Assembly (NCBI GenBank): GCA_022798035.1
Contig: JAAWLS010000015.1
Location: 1-15,652 of the forward strand
Length of the DNA: 15,652 bases
From: Lachnospiraceae bacterium
GTDB taxonomy: Bacteria; Bacillota; Clostridia; Lachnospirales; Lachnospiraceae
Reading direction: 5' to 3'
Every line of letters starts with the position of its first letter. The stretch's first letter is position 1. This document shows positions 1 through 5,906 of this stretch, piece by piece. The notes under the pieces are model-generated. The model made no database searches. It worked only from the letters and a program-made list of their open reading frames with translations, and was not told where the DNA came from. Made by a program: the position numbers and the translations under genes.

Positions 1-71
1 ACATAATAGTGAGCCAAAATCACCGCATCACGCTCTTTTTTCCATTGATTAATTTTATCTAAGGTTGACAT
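1..71 (-). CDS. nadA: Quinolinate synthase NadA, N-terminal fragment
   Basis: Only the first 23 codons are in the window; the gene runs off the left edge. The peptide starts MSTLDKINQWKKERDAVILA and continues HYYV. The (K)DAVILAHYY stretch is the hallmark start of quinolinate synthase, the 4Fe-4S enzyme that condenses iminoaspartate with dihydroxyacetone phosphate to make quinolinate for NAD synthesis. The ATG at 71 is preceded by GGAG at normal spacing (AGGAGCAGAT-ATG), which supports this start. In many Firmicutes nadA heads a nadABC operon; here nadB and nadC would lie beyond the window. The call rests on a short but very characteristic motif. Confidence 0.85.
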   Translation of the reverse strand, partial: MSTLDKINQWKKERDAVILAHYY

Positions 72-105
72 ATCTGCTCCTGCTTTCTCTCTTCCTTTTC
101 TTCTT

Positions 106-130
106 ATTATCTTAAGTACTGTACAGTCAA
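106..130 (-). promoter_or_regulatory. Tentative nadA promoter with a 10-bp palindrome
   Basis: A TTGACT (-35-like, 125-130) overlaps the perfect palindrome ACTGTACAGT (118-127). Downstream on the minus strand lies AT-rich sequence (GATAATAAG). No -10 hexamer sits at the ideal 17-bp spacing: GATAAT is 13 bp away and TAATAA 15 bp. The palindrome could be an operator for a NAD-responsive repressor such as NiaR, but I cannot match it to a remembered consensus. This is a weak call. Confidence 0.25.
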
Positions 131-194
131 CGGCGTTTTGCCATTGGCTCCGCCCATTTTTGCCGCGCATAAACGCAGAATTACCACACTAAAA

Positions 195-1334
195 TCAATC
201 GTTCCTTTCACACCATCTGCAGAACTGCTGTTTCAAAGAGCACTTCAAGGGCACGCCCAGTTTTTCCAACGTCTGCTCCAGAGCTTCCATGGTCTCTGTC
301 ATATCTTTTTCATTGGCATTGCTTCCCATATGACCAATGCGGATTACCCGGCCTGCAAGACTGTCAACGGAGCCTGCCAGCATAATGTTGTGCTCCTTTC
401 GCATAACATCTAAAATCTCCTGTGCTGTGGTTTCCTTTGGCACATCGAACACTGTCACTGTGTTGGAATATCCGCTTTCCAGATGGAGCTTCAGCCCCGC
501 CTCTGTAACTGCCTGTCTGCAGGCATGAGCGATTTTTGCATGGCGTGCCAGCATGTCCTTGTCTTTTTCTATATTGTCAAAAGCTGCCCGCAGCCCGTAA
601 ATGTCGCTGATTGGCATCGTATAGGGAAACCATTTTGCCTCATAGCAGCCCTCAAATACTTTCAAATTGGCATAGAAGGATGCGATAGGTGTTTTCCGCT
701 CTTCCATGGCCTTTTTGGCCTCATCGCTGACAGTCACAAAAGTAAGTCCCGGAGGTGCTGAGACTGCTTTCTGGGAACCACCGCATAATATATCAATCTC
801 TGCCTTGTCCACATCCAGCGCCTCCCCGAACATGGCTGAAACAGAATCCACCACAGTAAGAATTCCGTATTTTTTCAAAAGCGGACACAGCACATGCACG
901 TCATTCAGTATACCGCTGGGTGTGTCACAGTGCACCAGCGTGGCGTACTTATACTCATGATTTGCCTGCAGAAACTTTTCCAGTTCCCGGGAATCAATAG
1001 GATTCCTGTCATCTACCGTATGGATTTCAGGCTTTCCCCCATACATGGAAACAAAATCGGCAAACCCTCTGCCGTAAACTCCGTTGTCCAGCACCAGCAC
1101 GTTGTCTCCTGGCTCCGTCAGAGAAGCGCAGGCGGCTTCCAAACCAAGAATCCCTTCCCCGCCCAAAATCAGCGTTTCATTTCCAGTGTGAAGCAGACGG
1201 CTGATTTGCTCACAGGTCTCCTTGTAAAACTCCACAAATGTCTCATCCAAATCTGGATTCGTACACTCTCTCGCCCTTGCAAGACGAATATTCTCTTCTA
1301 CCTGGGTGGGACCAGGCGTCATAATCTTATACAT
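195..1334 (-). CDS. Class V PLP-dependent aminotransferase (alanine/serine-glyoxylate type)
   Basis: The product is 379 aa, a typical length for the family. It opens with MYKIMTPGPTQV, the conserved N-terminus of alanine-glyoxylate, serine-glyoxylate and related class V aminotransferases. Further signs of the fold are VVDSVSAMFG with the cofactor-ring Asp (D163), GGSQKAVSAPPG with the Schiff-base lysine (K189), and IRIGHMG with the carboxylate-binding Arg (R332). It should act in the cytoplasm, moving an amino group between an amino acid and a 2-oxoacid. The exact substrates (alanine, serine, glyoxylate or pyruvate) cannot be read from sequence. The reading frame stays open to 1622, but the start at 1334 is chosen because the family N-terminus begins there, GAAGGG precedes it, and a promoter and a terminator lie upstream. 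The tail (CSLKQQFCRWCERND) is Cys-rich and looks lineage-specific. It lies downstream of the rubredoxin terminator, so it is probably its own transcript. Confidence 0.88.
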   Translation of the reverse strand: MYKIMTPGPTQVEENIRLARARECTNPDLDETFVEFYKETCEQISRLLHTGNETLILGGEGILGLEAACASLTEPGDNVLVLDNGVYGRGFADFVSMYGGKPEIHTVDDRNPIDSRELEKFLQANHEYKYATLVHCDTPSGILNDVHVLCPLLKKYGILTVVDSVSAMFGEALDVDKAEIDILCGGSQKAVSAPPGLTFVTVSDEAKKAMEERKTPIASFYANLKVFEGCYEAKWFPYTMPISDIYGLRAAFDNIEKDKDMLARHAKIAHACRQAVTEAGLKLHLESGYSNTVTVFDVPKETTAQEILDVMRKEHNIMLAGSVDSLAGRVIRIGHMGSNANEKDMTETMEALEQTLEKLGVPLKCSLKQQFCRWCERND

Positions 1335-1357
1335 ATTATCCCTTCTTTCTCTGTACC

Positions 1358-1385
1358 ATATTAACACATCCGTATGCAAAAGCAA
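1358..1385 (-). promoter_or_regulatory. Promoter of the aminotransferase gene
   Basis: On the minus strand, TTGCTT (-35, 1380-1385) and TAATAT (-10, 1358-1363) are separated by 16 bp. They lie about 25-50 bp before the ATG at 1334. This fits a housekeeping sigma-A promoter and separates this gene from the feo/rubredoxin transcript, which ends at 1535-1566. Confidence 0.55.
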
Positions 1386-1388
1386 AGG

Positions 1389-1433
1389 ATTTCTCTTAAT
1401 CGAGCAGGAGGAATTTCTCTTATTGAGAAATTC
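1389..1433. repeat. Inverted repeat plus direct repeat abutting the -35 box (operator-like)
   Basis: GAATTTCTC (1411-1419) and GAGAAATTC (1425-1433) form a perfect 9-bp inverted repeat with a 5-nt spacer. The ten bases ATTTCTCTTA occur twice, at 1389-1398 and 1413-1422, exactly 24 bp apart. The nearer copy ends four bases from the -35 hexamer at 1380-1385. This layout is typical of a regulator bound just upstream of a promoter. No regulator gene for it can be named. Confidence 0.45.
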
Positions 1434-1530
1434 TGGCCTCTGAGTCTTGAGTTTCTCCGCCGCTTTTGAGTATGGTCTGGCTTTATATGGGGGACTTTCA
1501 CCGTTAAAATCTTCCCCCATGCCAAGCAAA

Positions 1531-1566
1531 CAAAAGAGGACGCCTCTTCTTACTGAAACGTCCTCT
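1531..1566 (-). terminator. Intrinsic terminator after the rubredoxin gene
   Basis: On the minus strand, AGAGGACG (1559-1566) pairs perfectly with CGTCCTCT (1535-1542) across a 16-nt loop, and TTTTGTTTG follows. It begins 8 bases past the rubredoxin stop codon and closes the feo-DUF2325-rubredoxin transcript. Confidence 0.75.
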
Positions 1567-1573
1567 CTCATTT

Positions 1574-1735
1574 CTATTTTTCTTTGACAAATACGTCTTT
1601 CCCCAGTCCGCACCAGGGGCATACCCAGTCGTCCGGCAAATCCTCAAAAGCGGTACCTGGAACAATTCCATTGTCCGGGTCGCCCTCCTTGGGGTCATAG
1701 ACATAGCCGCACGGCTCGCAAAGATATTTATCCAT
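1574..1735 (-). CDS. Rubredoxin
   Basis: This 53-aa protein begins [15 protein letters not shown]. It carries the two rubredoxin knuckles: C6-x-x-C9-G-Y and C39-P-W-C42-G. The conserved core [21 protein letters not shown] is also present. The four cysteines bind a single Fe (Fe-4S) and the protein shuttles one electron in the cytoplasm, in anaerobes often to oxygen- or peroxide-reducing enzymes. The ATG at 1735 has AAGGAG eight bases upstream. It follows the DUF2325 gene by 69 bp with no terminator seen between them, and is itself followed by a strong terminator, so it is probably the last gene of the feo transcript. Which redox partner it serves is not shown here. Confidence 0.95.
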   Translation of the reverse strand: MDKYLCEPCGYVYDPKEGDPDNGIVPGTAFEDLPDDWVCPWCGLGKDVFVKEK

Positions 1736-1804
1736 GTCACACACTCCTTCACTTTTTCTATCATCATTCCCAAAAATCAGAAAAACATACCTCAGTCACA
1801 TTTT

Positions 1805-2086
1805 TCAGACGCATTTTTCCAGTAAAATTTCTGACAATGCGCTGCCGCTGCTGGTATGGCACCGCACCACATCTGCCTTTGCTTTCTCTGCCTCAGACAG
1901 TGCGCAGCGCACCATTTTATGGGACACAGTATTTGTAAACAGCACCACCAAATCTGGATTCCCTATCTTATCTTTGAGATTTCCTGACATCTGAGTAAAT
2001 ACCTTCGCCTTGCATTTATATTCTTTACAGATTTTTTTATATTGGCGGACCATGCGGTCGTGGCCTCCGATAATCACAACACTCAT
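1805..2086 (-). CDS. DUF2325 domain protein linked to feoB
   Basis: This small cytoplasmic protein of 93 aa begins MSVVIIGGHDRMVRQYKKIC. The hydrophobic strand followed by GGHDRM is the usual opening of DUF2325. Later strands (DLVVLFTNTVSHKM, ADVVRCHTSSGSAL) fit its small alpha/beta fold. The ATG lies five bases beyond the feoB stop, and its ribosome site (AAGGTAG) overlaps the feoB stop codon, so translation is probably coupled. DUF2325 genes are often found beside feoB in clostridia. The biochemical role is not established to my knowledge, and a part in Fe2+ uptake or sensing is inference from context. Cysteines at 20, 25, 61, 76 and 92 could bind metal, but this is unproven. Confidence 0.8.
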   Translation of the reverse strand: MSVVIIGGHDRMVRQYKKICKEYKCKAKVFTQMSGNLKDKIGNPDLVVLFTNTVSHKMVRCALSEAEKAKADVVRCHTSSGSALSEILLEKCV

Positions 2087-2091
2087 ATCTT

Positions 2092-4278
2092 CTACCTTAC
2101 CTTGGCTAAGCCTTTTATTTTCATACTTTCCTTTTCTCTATTAGGGCGAAACAGCAGATATACAAATCCTGCCATCAGAAGCAAAGCCGCGGCCGTTCCA
2201 ATTCCAAACGTCCCCACCATAATCCATGTTCCGATTTGATAAATGCAGAGCGATACTACATAAGCCAGAAGGCATTGATATCCTATAGCGAACCAGAACC
2301 ATTTCACGTTGTTCATTTCTCGTTTGATAGCTCCCATGGCCGCAAAGCAAGGAGCACACAACAGATTAAATACCAGGAAGGAATAGGCTGCGGCTGCCGT
2401 CATATGTCCAGCCAGGTTTCCCCAGATTTCTGTTCCATCTTCCGCTACTTCCGCAAAGCCAAACAAGATTCCAAAGGTTCCAACCACATTTTCTTTTGCA
2501 ACCAGTCCGGTGAGAGCTGCTACTGCAGATTTCCAGTCACCCCACCCTAAGGGAATAAACAGCCATGCGAATATATTTCCAATAGAAGCCAGGATACTGT
2601 GGTCAATTTCCATATCCTCCAACATACGGAACTGTCCGTCCACCCATCCAAAATATGTAGTAAACCACACGAAAATCGTAGACAACAGAATGATTGTTCC
2701 AGCTTTTTTGATGAAAGAATATCCTCTTTCCCACATGCTCCGCAGTACGCTTCCCACCGTGGGCATATGGTAAGCGGGAAGTTCCATGACAAAAGGAGCC
2801 GGCTCTCCTGCAAACATTTTTGTTTTCTTTAAAATAATCCCAGAACAGATGACTGCCGCAATTCCCACGAAAAATGCACTCCAGGAAACCCACCATGCAT
2901 TTCCGAAAAATGCTCCTGCAATCAGCGCAATAATCGGCAGTTTCGCCCCACAGGGAATAAATGTGGTCGTCATAATAGTCATTTTGCGGTCTCTGTCGTT
3001 TTCAATGGTTCTGGAGGCCATAATTCCCGGCACACCGCATCCAGTTCCAATCAACATAGGAATAAAAGATTTCCCTGAAAGACCGAATTTGCGGAAGATA
3101 CGGTCCATAATAAAAGCCACTCTCGCCATATAACCGCAGGCTTCCAAAAATGCTAGAAAAAGAAACAGCACCAGCATCTGAGGCACAAATCCCAGCACGG
3201 CTCCAACACCAGCTACAATTCCATCTACAATCAATCCCTGCAGCCAGGCCGCACATCCGATGGCCTCAAGTCCATTTGAAAATAGTTCCGGGATAGCCGG
3301 AACTGCCAGACTTTCTATGCCAAACAAGTTCCAGCCTTCCCCAAACACTCCGTCATTTACCCAGTCTGTGGCCCAACTGCCTACCGTAGTCACAGAGATA
3401 TAATAGACGAGGGCCATGATTACGGCAAAAATCGGCAGCGCCAGAATTCGGTTTGTCACAATTCTGTCAATCTTATCTGACAGAGACATCTGCTCTTTCC
3501 GCTGTCTGACATAACATTCTTTTATCACAGAGGAGATGTAAAGATATCGTTCATTGGTAATGATACTTTCTGCATCGTCATCCAGCTCTGTCTCAAGGGC
3601 AGTGACTTCCGCCGCCACATCCGGCGCCTGCTTCATCTGGGACGCAATTTTCTCATCCCCTTCCAATAATTTAACAGCGAAAAAGCGCTTTTGCTCCTTC
3701 GGCACTTCCGTTCCCAGTTTCTCCTCAATCTGATGCAGTACATACTCCACTTCCGGGGAAAATTCAGCAGCAGATTCTGCCGTCTTCTGTTTCTGAGCGA
3801 GGCCCAGCGCTTTCTCTGCCGCCGTTGTCACTCCAGTGCCCTTCAGCGCCGAAACTTCCACCACGGGGCAGCCCAATTTTTCGCTGAGCTTTTTTACATT
3901 AATCTGGTCGCCGTTTTTAGCCACCACATCCATCATATTGACAGCCATAACCACCGGGATTCCCAGCTCCATCAACTGTGTGGAGAGATACAGATTACGC
4001 TCAAGATTCGTCCCATCCACAATATTCAAAATGACGTCCGGCCGCTCTCCCAGCAGATAATTTCTGGCGACTACCTCCTCCAAAGTATAGGGGGAGAGGG
4101 AATAAATTCCCGGCAAATCCGTAATCACAACATCCTTATGCCCTTTTAATTTTCCTTCTTTCTTCTCAACGGTTACACCGGGCCAGTTTCCCACAAATTG
4201 ATTAGACCCAGTCAGTACATTAAATAACGTTGTTTTTCCGCAGTTTGGATTTCCTGCTAATGCTATTTTGATTGACAT
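2092..4278 (-). CDS. feoB: Ferrous iron transporter FeoB
   Basis: The full-length protein of 728 aa carries an N-terminal G domain: G1 GNPNCGKTT (residues 9-17), the switch region around PGVTVEKK, G3 DLPG (54-57), G4 NMMD (114-117) and G5 SALK (143-146). A helical GDI-like linker with a long acidic stretch follows to about residue 265. The membrane part contains both conserved Gate motifs, GTGCGVPG (411-418) and IPCGAKLP (441-448), and the CAPC motif later on. It moves Fe2+ across the cytoplasmic membrane in a nucleotide-dependent way. The ATG at 4278 has AGGAG eight bases upstream. It is separated from feoA2 by 282 bp and followed within five bases by the DUF2325 gene. No FeoC is present. 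The reading frame is intact throughout. Confidence 0.97.
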   Translation of the reverse strand: MSIKIALAGNPNCGKTTLFNVLTGSNQFVGNWPGVTVEKKEGKLKGHKDVVITDLPGIYSLSPYTLEEVVARNYLLGERPDVILNIVDGTNLERNLYLSTQLMELGIPVVMAVNMMDVVAKNGDQINVKKLSEKLGCPVVEVSALKGTGVTTAAEKALGLAQKQKTAESAAEFSPEVEYVLHQIEEKLGTEVPKEQKRFFAVKLLEGDEKIASQMKQAPDVAAEVTALETELDDDAESIITNERYLYISSVIKECYVRQRKEQMSLSDKIDRIVTNRILALPIFAVIMALVYYISVTTVGSWATDWVNDGVFGEGWNLFGIESLAVPAIPELFSNGLEAIGCAAWLQGLIVDGIVAGVGAVLGFVPQMLVLFLFLAFLEACGYMARVAFIMDRIFRKFGLSGKSFIPMLIGTGCGVPGIMASRTIENDRDRKMTIMTTTFIPCGAKLPIIALIAGAFFGNAWWVSWSAFFVGIAAVICSGIILKKTKMFAGEPAPFVMELPAYHMPTVGSVLRSMWERGYSFIKKAGTIILLSTIFVWFTTYFGWVDGQFRMLEDMEIDHSILASIGNIFAWLFIPLGWGDWKSAVAALTGLVAKENVVGTFGILFGFAEVAEDGTEIWGNLAGHMTAAAAYSFLVFNLLCAPCFAAMGAIKREMNNVKWFWFAIGYQCLLAYVVSLCIYQIGTWIMVGTFGIGTAAALLLMAGFVYLLFRPNREKESMKIKGLAKVR

Positions 4279-4413
4279 TCCACAACTCCTGTCCGCCTTT
4301 CGGCACCTTTCTATATTTTATGTTGTAATGAAAAATCTCTGGAAACAGCAGTTCAAACACTGAAATTTGTTCAAAAATACTGAATTGCCGTTTGGTTTCA
4401 TACTACTTGCTAT

Positions 4414-4435
4414 AATTAGTTATTGCTAACTCATT
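4414..4435. promoter_or_regulatory. Palindromic operator-like site in the feoA2-feoB gap
   Basis: AATTAGTTA (4414-4422), a 4-nt spacer, and TAACTCATT (4427-4435) form a 9-4-9 inverted repeat with eight of nine pairs matching. Its AGTTA/TAACT half-sites resemble those seen for DtxR-family metal regulators. It lies about 135 bp before the feoB ATG. No convincing -35/-10 pair was found around it: TTCACA is present, but the -10 candidates are poor. Confidence 0.35.
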
Positions 4436-4436
4436 G

Positions 4437-4505
4437 TGAAAAATAATTCTGTCAGTCTAAAGAACCTCCAAATTTTCCTCAGAAGCATTTAAAAGTCTGA
4501 CAGAA
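4437..4505 (-). other. Long-loop hairpin in the feoA2-feoB gap (possible attenuator)
   Basis: On the minus strand, TTCTGTCAG (4497-4505) pairs with CTGACAGAA (4447-4455). The stem is 9 bp with a loop of 41 nt, and TTATTTTTC follows. It could end or slow feoA transcripts before feoB, but the loop is too long for a standard terminator. The rest of the 4279-4560 gap holds no gene that I can see. Confidence 0.3.
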
Positions 4506-4560
4506 ACCCGCCAAAAACATATTATTGCTTTCGCCATTTCTATATTAGCCTTGTTTTTAT

Positions 4561-4782
4561 TCACTCCACCTCAATCATTTCCGCATCTGCCTTGCGTAAA
4601 GACAGCTCATACCCCCGTACTGTTATTTCCACCGGGTCTCCCAGAGGCGCCACTTTGCGGACAAACACATCCACCCCCTTCGTAATTCCCATATCCATAA
4701 TTCTGCGTTTCACCGGGCCTTCCCCGTGCAGTTTCGTGACTCTCGCCGTTTTCCCACAAGGAATCTGTCTCAATGTTCTCAT
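4561..4782 (-). CDS. feoA: FeoA-family protein (canonical copy)
   Basis: This 73-aa protein has the usual FeoA length. It begins MRTLRQIPCGKTARVTKL and contains the core RRIMDMGITKGVDVFVRKVA, then PLGDPVEITVRGYELSLRK. That pattern is typical of the SH3-like FeoA fold, which acts in the cytoplasm and is thought to support FeoB. The frame extends upstream to 4854. I chose the ATG at 4782 because AGGAAGG lies at a good distance and the FeoA domain begins there; an ATG at 4788 would place the ribosome site too close. It sits 81 bp after feoA1 and 282 bp before feoB. It is clearly closer to classical FeoA than its neighbour feoA1. Confidence 0.9.
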   Translation of the reverse strand: MRTLRQIPCGKTARVTKLHGEGPVKRRIMDMGITKGVDVFVRKVAPLGDPVEITVRGYELSLRKADAEMIEVE

Positions 4783-4863
4783 ATCCATCCCTTCCTTTCC
4801 TTTTAACACCGCGGCAGTTTGAAATTTCATACGGAAAACAATACAAAGTTCCAAACACTCTCC

Positions 4864-5073
4864 TCAAATCATTATCTTGCTGGCCATGTCCCGGTTGATA
4901 GCAACTCTTGACTCTTTCACATTGACAATCATATTGCCCCCTGTCTCGGACACAACAGTCACCTGCCCTCCCGTTACAAACCCAAGATTCTCCAAAAACT
5001 TTCTGGTCTTTTCTTTTCCGCCCACTTTTTTAATAGTGTTGGTCTCTCCTGCTCTCGCCATTGTCAAAGGCAT
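4864..5073 (-). CDS. feoA: FeoA-family protein (divergent copy, first gene of the feo operon)
   Basis: This 69-aa protein is a second, divergent FeoA. It begins MPLTMARAGETNTIKKVGG, followed by the FeoA-like core LENLGFVTGGQVTVVSETGG and a final NMIVNVKESRVAINRDMA. It shares the FeoA pattern (LGF-x-x-G-x-V, then a basic loop and a final strand) with feoA2, but little sequence identity by eye. The ATG at 5073 follows AAGGGGATGATAAG. It is the first gene after the feo promoter at 5128-5156. Having two unlike FeoA proteins before one FeoB is common in clostridia. The division of labour is unknown and may involve a heteromeric FeoA partner (inference). Confidence 0.87.
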   Translation of the reverse strand: MPLTMARAGETNTIKKVGGKEKTRKFLENLGFVTGGQVTVVSETGGNMIVNVKESRVAINRDMASKIMI

Positions 5074-5095
5074 CTTATCATCCCCTTTTTCTTTT

Positions 5096-5110
5096 TGATA
5101 ATGGTTCTCA
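5096..5110. promoter_or_regulatory. Fur-box-like site in the feo leader
   Basis: TGATAATGGTTCTCA matches the 7-1-7 Fur core (TGATAAT-N-ATTATCA) at 12 of 14 positions. It lies just downstream of the feo -10 box and before the feoA1 ribosome site, where a bound repressor would block transcription. Iron-dependent repression by Fur is inferred from this match and the feo context. Confidence 0.5.
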
Positions 5111-5122
5111 TTTATTCTTCTT

Positions 5123-5156
5123 AAGTTAGTATATACTTACTTTAGTTTGTTGTCAA
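5123..5156 (-). promoter_or_regulatory. feo operon promoter with overlapping 20-bp palindrome
   Basis: On the minus strand, TTGACA (-35, 5151-5156), a 17-bp spacer and TATACT (-10, 5128-5133) form a near-consensus sigma-A promoter. A 20-bp inverted repeat (5123-5142, nine of ten pairs matching, centre TATA) covers the -10 box and half the spacer. Its AAGT-AGTA half-sites look like the operator of a metal-sensing regulator, perhaps of the DtxR family. The promoter lies 55-83 bp before the feoA1 ATG. Confidence 0.7.
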
Positions 5157-5219
5157 TAACATTTTTGATGAATTTCCAATTTTCTAACCTATTCACACTG
5201 ACATAACTTTGTAAAATTC

Positions 5220-5261
5220 TTGACAATAGTATAAAATTATAATAATATAATTTTATACTAT
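5220..5261 (+). promoter_or_regulatory. padR promoter within a perfect 36-bp inverted repeat
   Basis: TTGACA (5220-5225), a 17-bp spacer and TAATAT (5243-5248) form the promoter. ATAGTATAAAATTATA (5226-5241) and TATAATTTTATACTAT (5246-5261) form a perfect 16-4-16 inverted repeat. The repeat spans the whole spacer, the -10 box and the start region, ending next to the AGGAGG ribosome site (5263-5268). This is the expected design for an autorepressed PadR gene. The RNA would also form a hairpin from its first transcribed bases. Confidence 0.7.
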
Positions 5262-5275
5262 AGGAGGGATGGAAG

Positions 5276-5845
5276 ATGTCTTTAGCTTTCGGCATTTTAG
5301 GATTTTTAAACTATGGCCCTATGAGCGGATATGATTTAGTAAAAGCATTTGAATCATCTCTGCAATTTTTCTGGCACGCTCAAAACAGCCACATTTATTT
5401 GGAATTAAAAAAATTGGAAAAGAAGGGCTATATCTGCGGAGAAACCGTCATTCAGTCAGACCGGCCCAATAAAAAGATTTTTTCTATTACGGAAACGGGA
5501 AAAAAGGAATTTATGAATTGGCTCGCCGAAGGAGCAGGAGAAGACGCCACTCATTTTAAAAGCGCTTTTCTCATGAAAGTCTTTTTTGGCGGAAATATGC
5601 CTCCTGCCCAGAGCGCCGCCATGTTAAGGAAATTTAAGGCAGACTGCGAGGCATATTTGAACCGAATGGAGGAGGCCCCTGACAGCATTGTAACTTATGG
5701 CTCTAACAAGGAAATGTATCAGACCATTTACTGGCAGTTTACCGTTGATTTTGGCTTCTGCTTTATCAAAACTTGCATCGAGTGGGCCGAACAGTGCATT
5801 CAGAAACTGGAAGCCATAAATGAGCAAAATGCTAAAAAAGAGTAA
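5276..5845 (+). CDS. PadR-family transcriptional regulator
   Basis: The protein has 189 aa with the two-part PadR layout. The N-terminal winged helix begins MSLAFGILGFLNYGPMSGYD and includes the signature FFWHAQNSHIYLELKKLEKK, then the wing (IQSDRPNKKIFSIT-TG). A helical C-terminal domain of the Vir_act_alpha_C type (about residues 93-180) normally forms the dimer. Such proteins are cytoplasmic repressors, often released by small hydrophobic ligands. The ATG at 5276 has AGGAGG seven bases upstream. The large inverted repeat over its promoter suggests autorepression. It is divergent from feo, with a 202-bp shared intergenic region, and lies 61 bp before traX, which may be a target. The ligand is unknown. 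Confidence 0.92.
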   Translation: MSLAFGILGFLNYGPMSGYDLVKAFESSLQFFWHAQNSHIYLELKKLEKKGYICGETVIQSDRPNKKIFSITETGKKEFMNWLAEGAGEDATHFKSAFLMKVFFGGNMPPAQSAAMLRKFKADCEAYLNRMEEAPDSIVTYGSNKEMYQTIYWQFTVDFGFCFIKTCIEWAEQCIQKLEAINEQNAKKE

Positions 5846-5847
5846 AC

Positions 5848-5873
5848 GTGAAAGAATTTGTTCATTCTTTTAC
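5848..5873 (+). terminator. Weak hairpin between padR and traX (possible attenuator)
   Basis: GTGAAAGAAT (5848-5857) pairs with ATTCTTTTAC (5864-5873), ten pairs including one G-U, with a 6-nt loop. It starts two bases after the padR stop. The T-rich tail expected of a strong terminator is missing (TAATTCTG follows), so partial read-through into traX is likely. Confidence 0.4.
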
Positions 5874-5906
5874 TAATTCTGAAAAACCCACAGAATGGAG
5901 GAAACC

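Noticed and set aside
118..127. CTGTACAG palindrome before nadA and the same core at 10561-10568 as a shared operator
   Set aside because: Eight-base palindromes are expected by chance in 15 kb, the flanks differ, and the genes have no functional link.
1335..1622. Upstream 96-codon extension of the aminotransferase frame
   Set aside because: It overlaps the terminator, the promoter and the end of the rubredoxin gene, has no family similarity, and the family N-terminus MYKIMTPGPTQ begins at 1334.
2236..3256. Several long plus- and minus-strand frames inside feoB
   Set aside because: They are shadows of the feoB coding frame, without ribosome sites or recognisable domains.
5895..5897. ATG at 5895 as the traX start
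   Set aside because: It overlaps the GGAGG ribosome site that serves the ATGs at 5907/5910 and has no site of its own.
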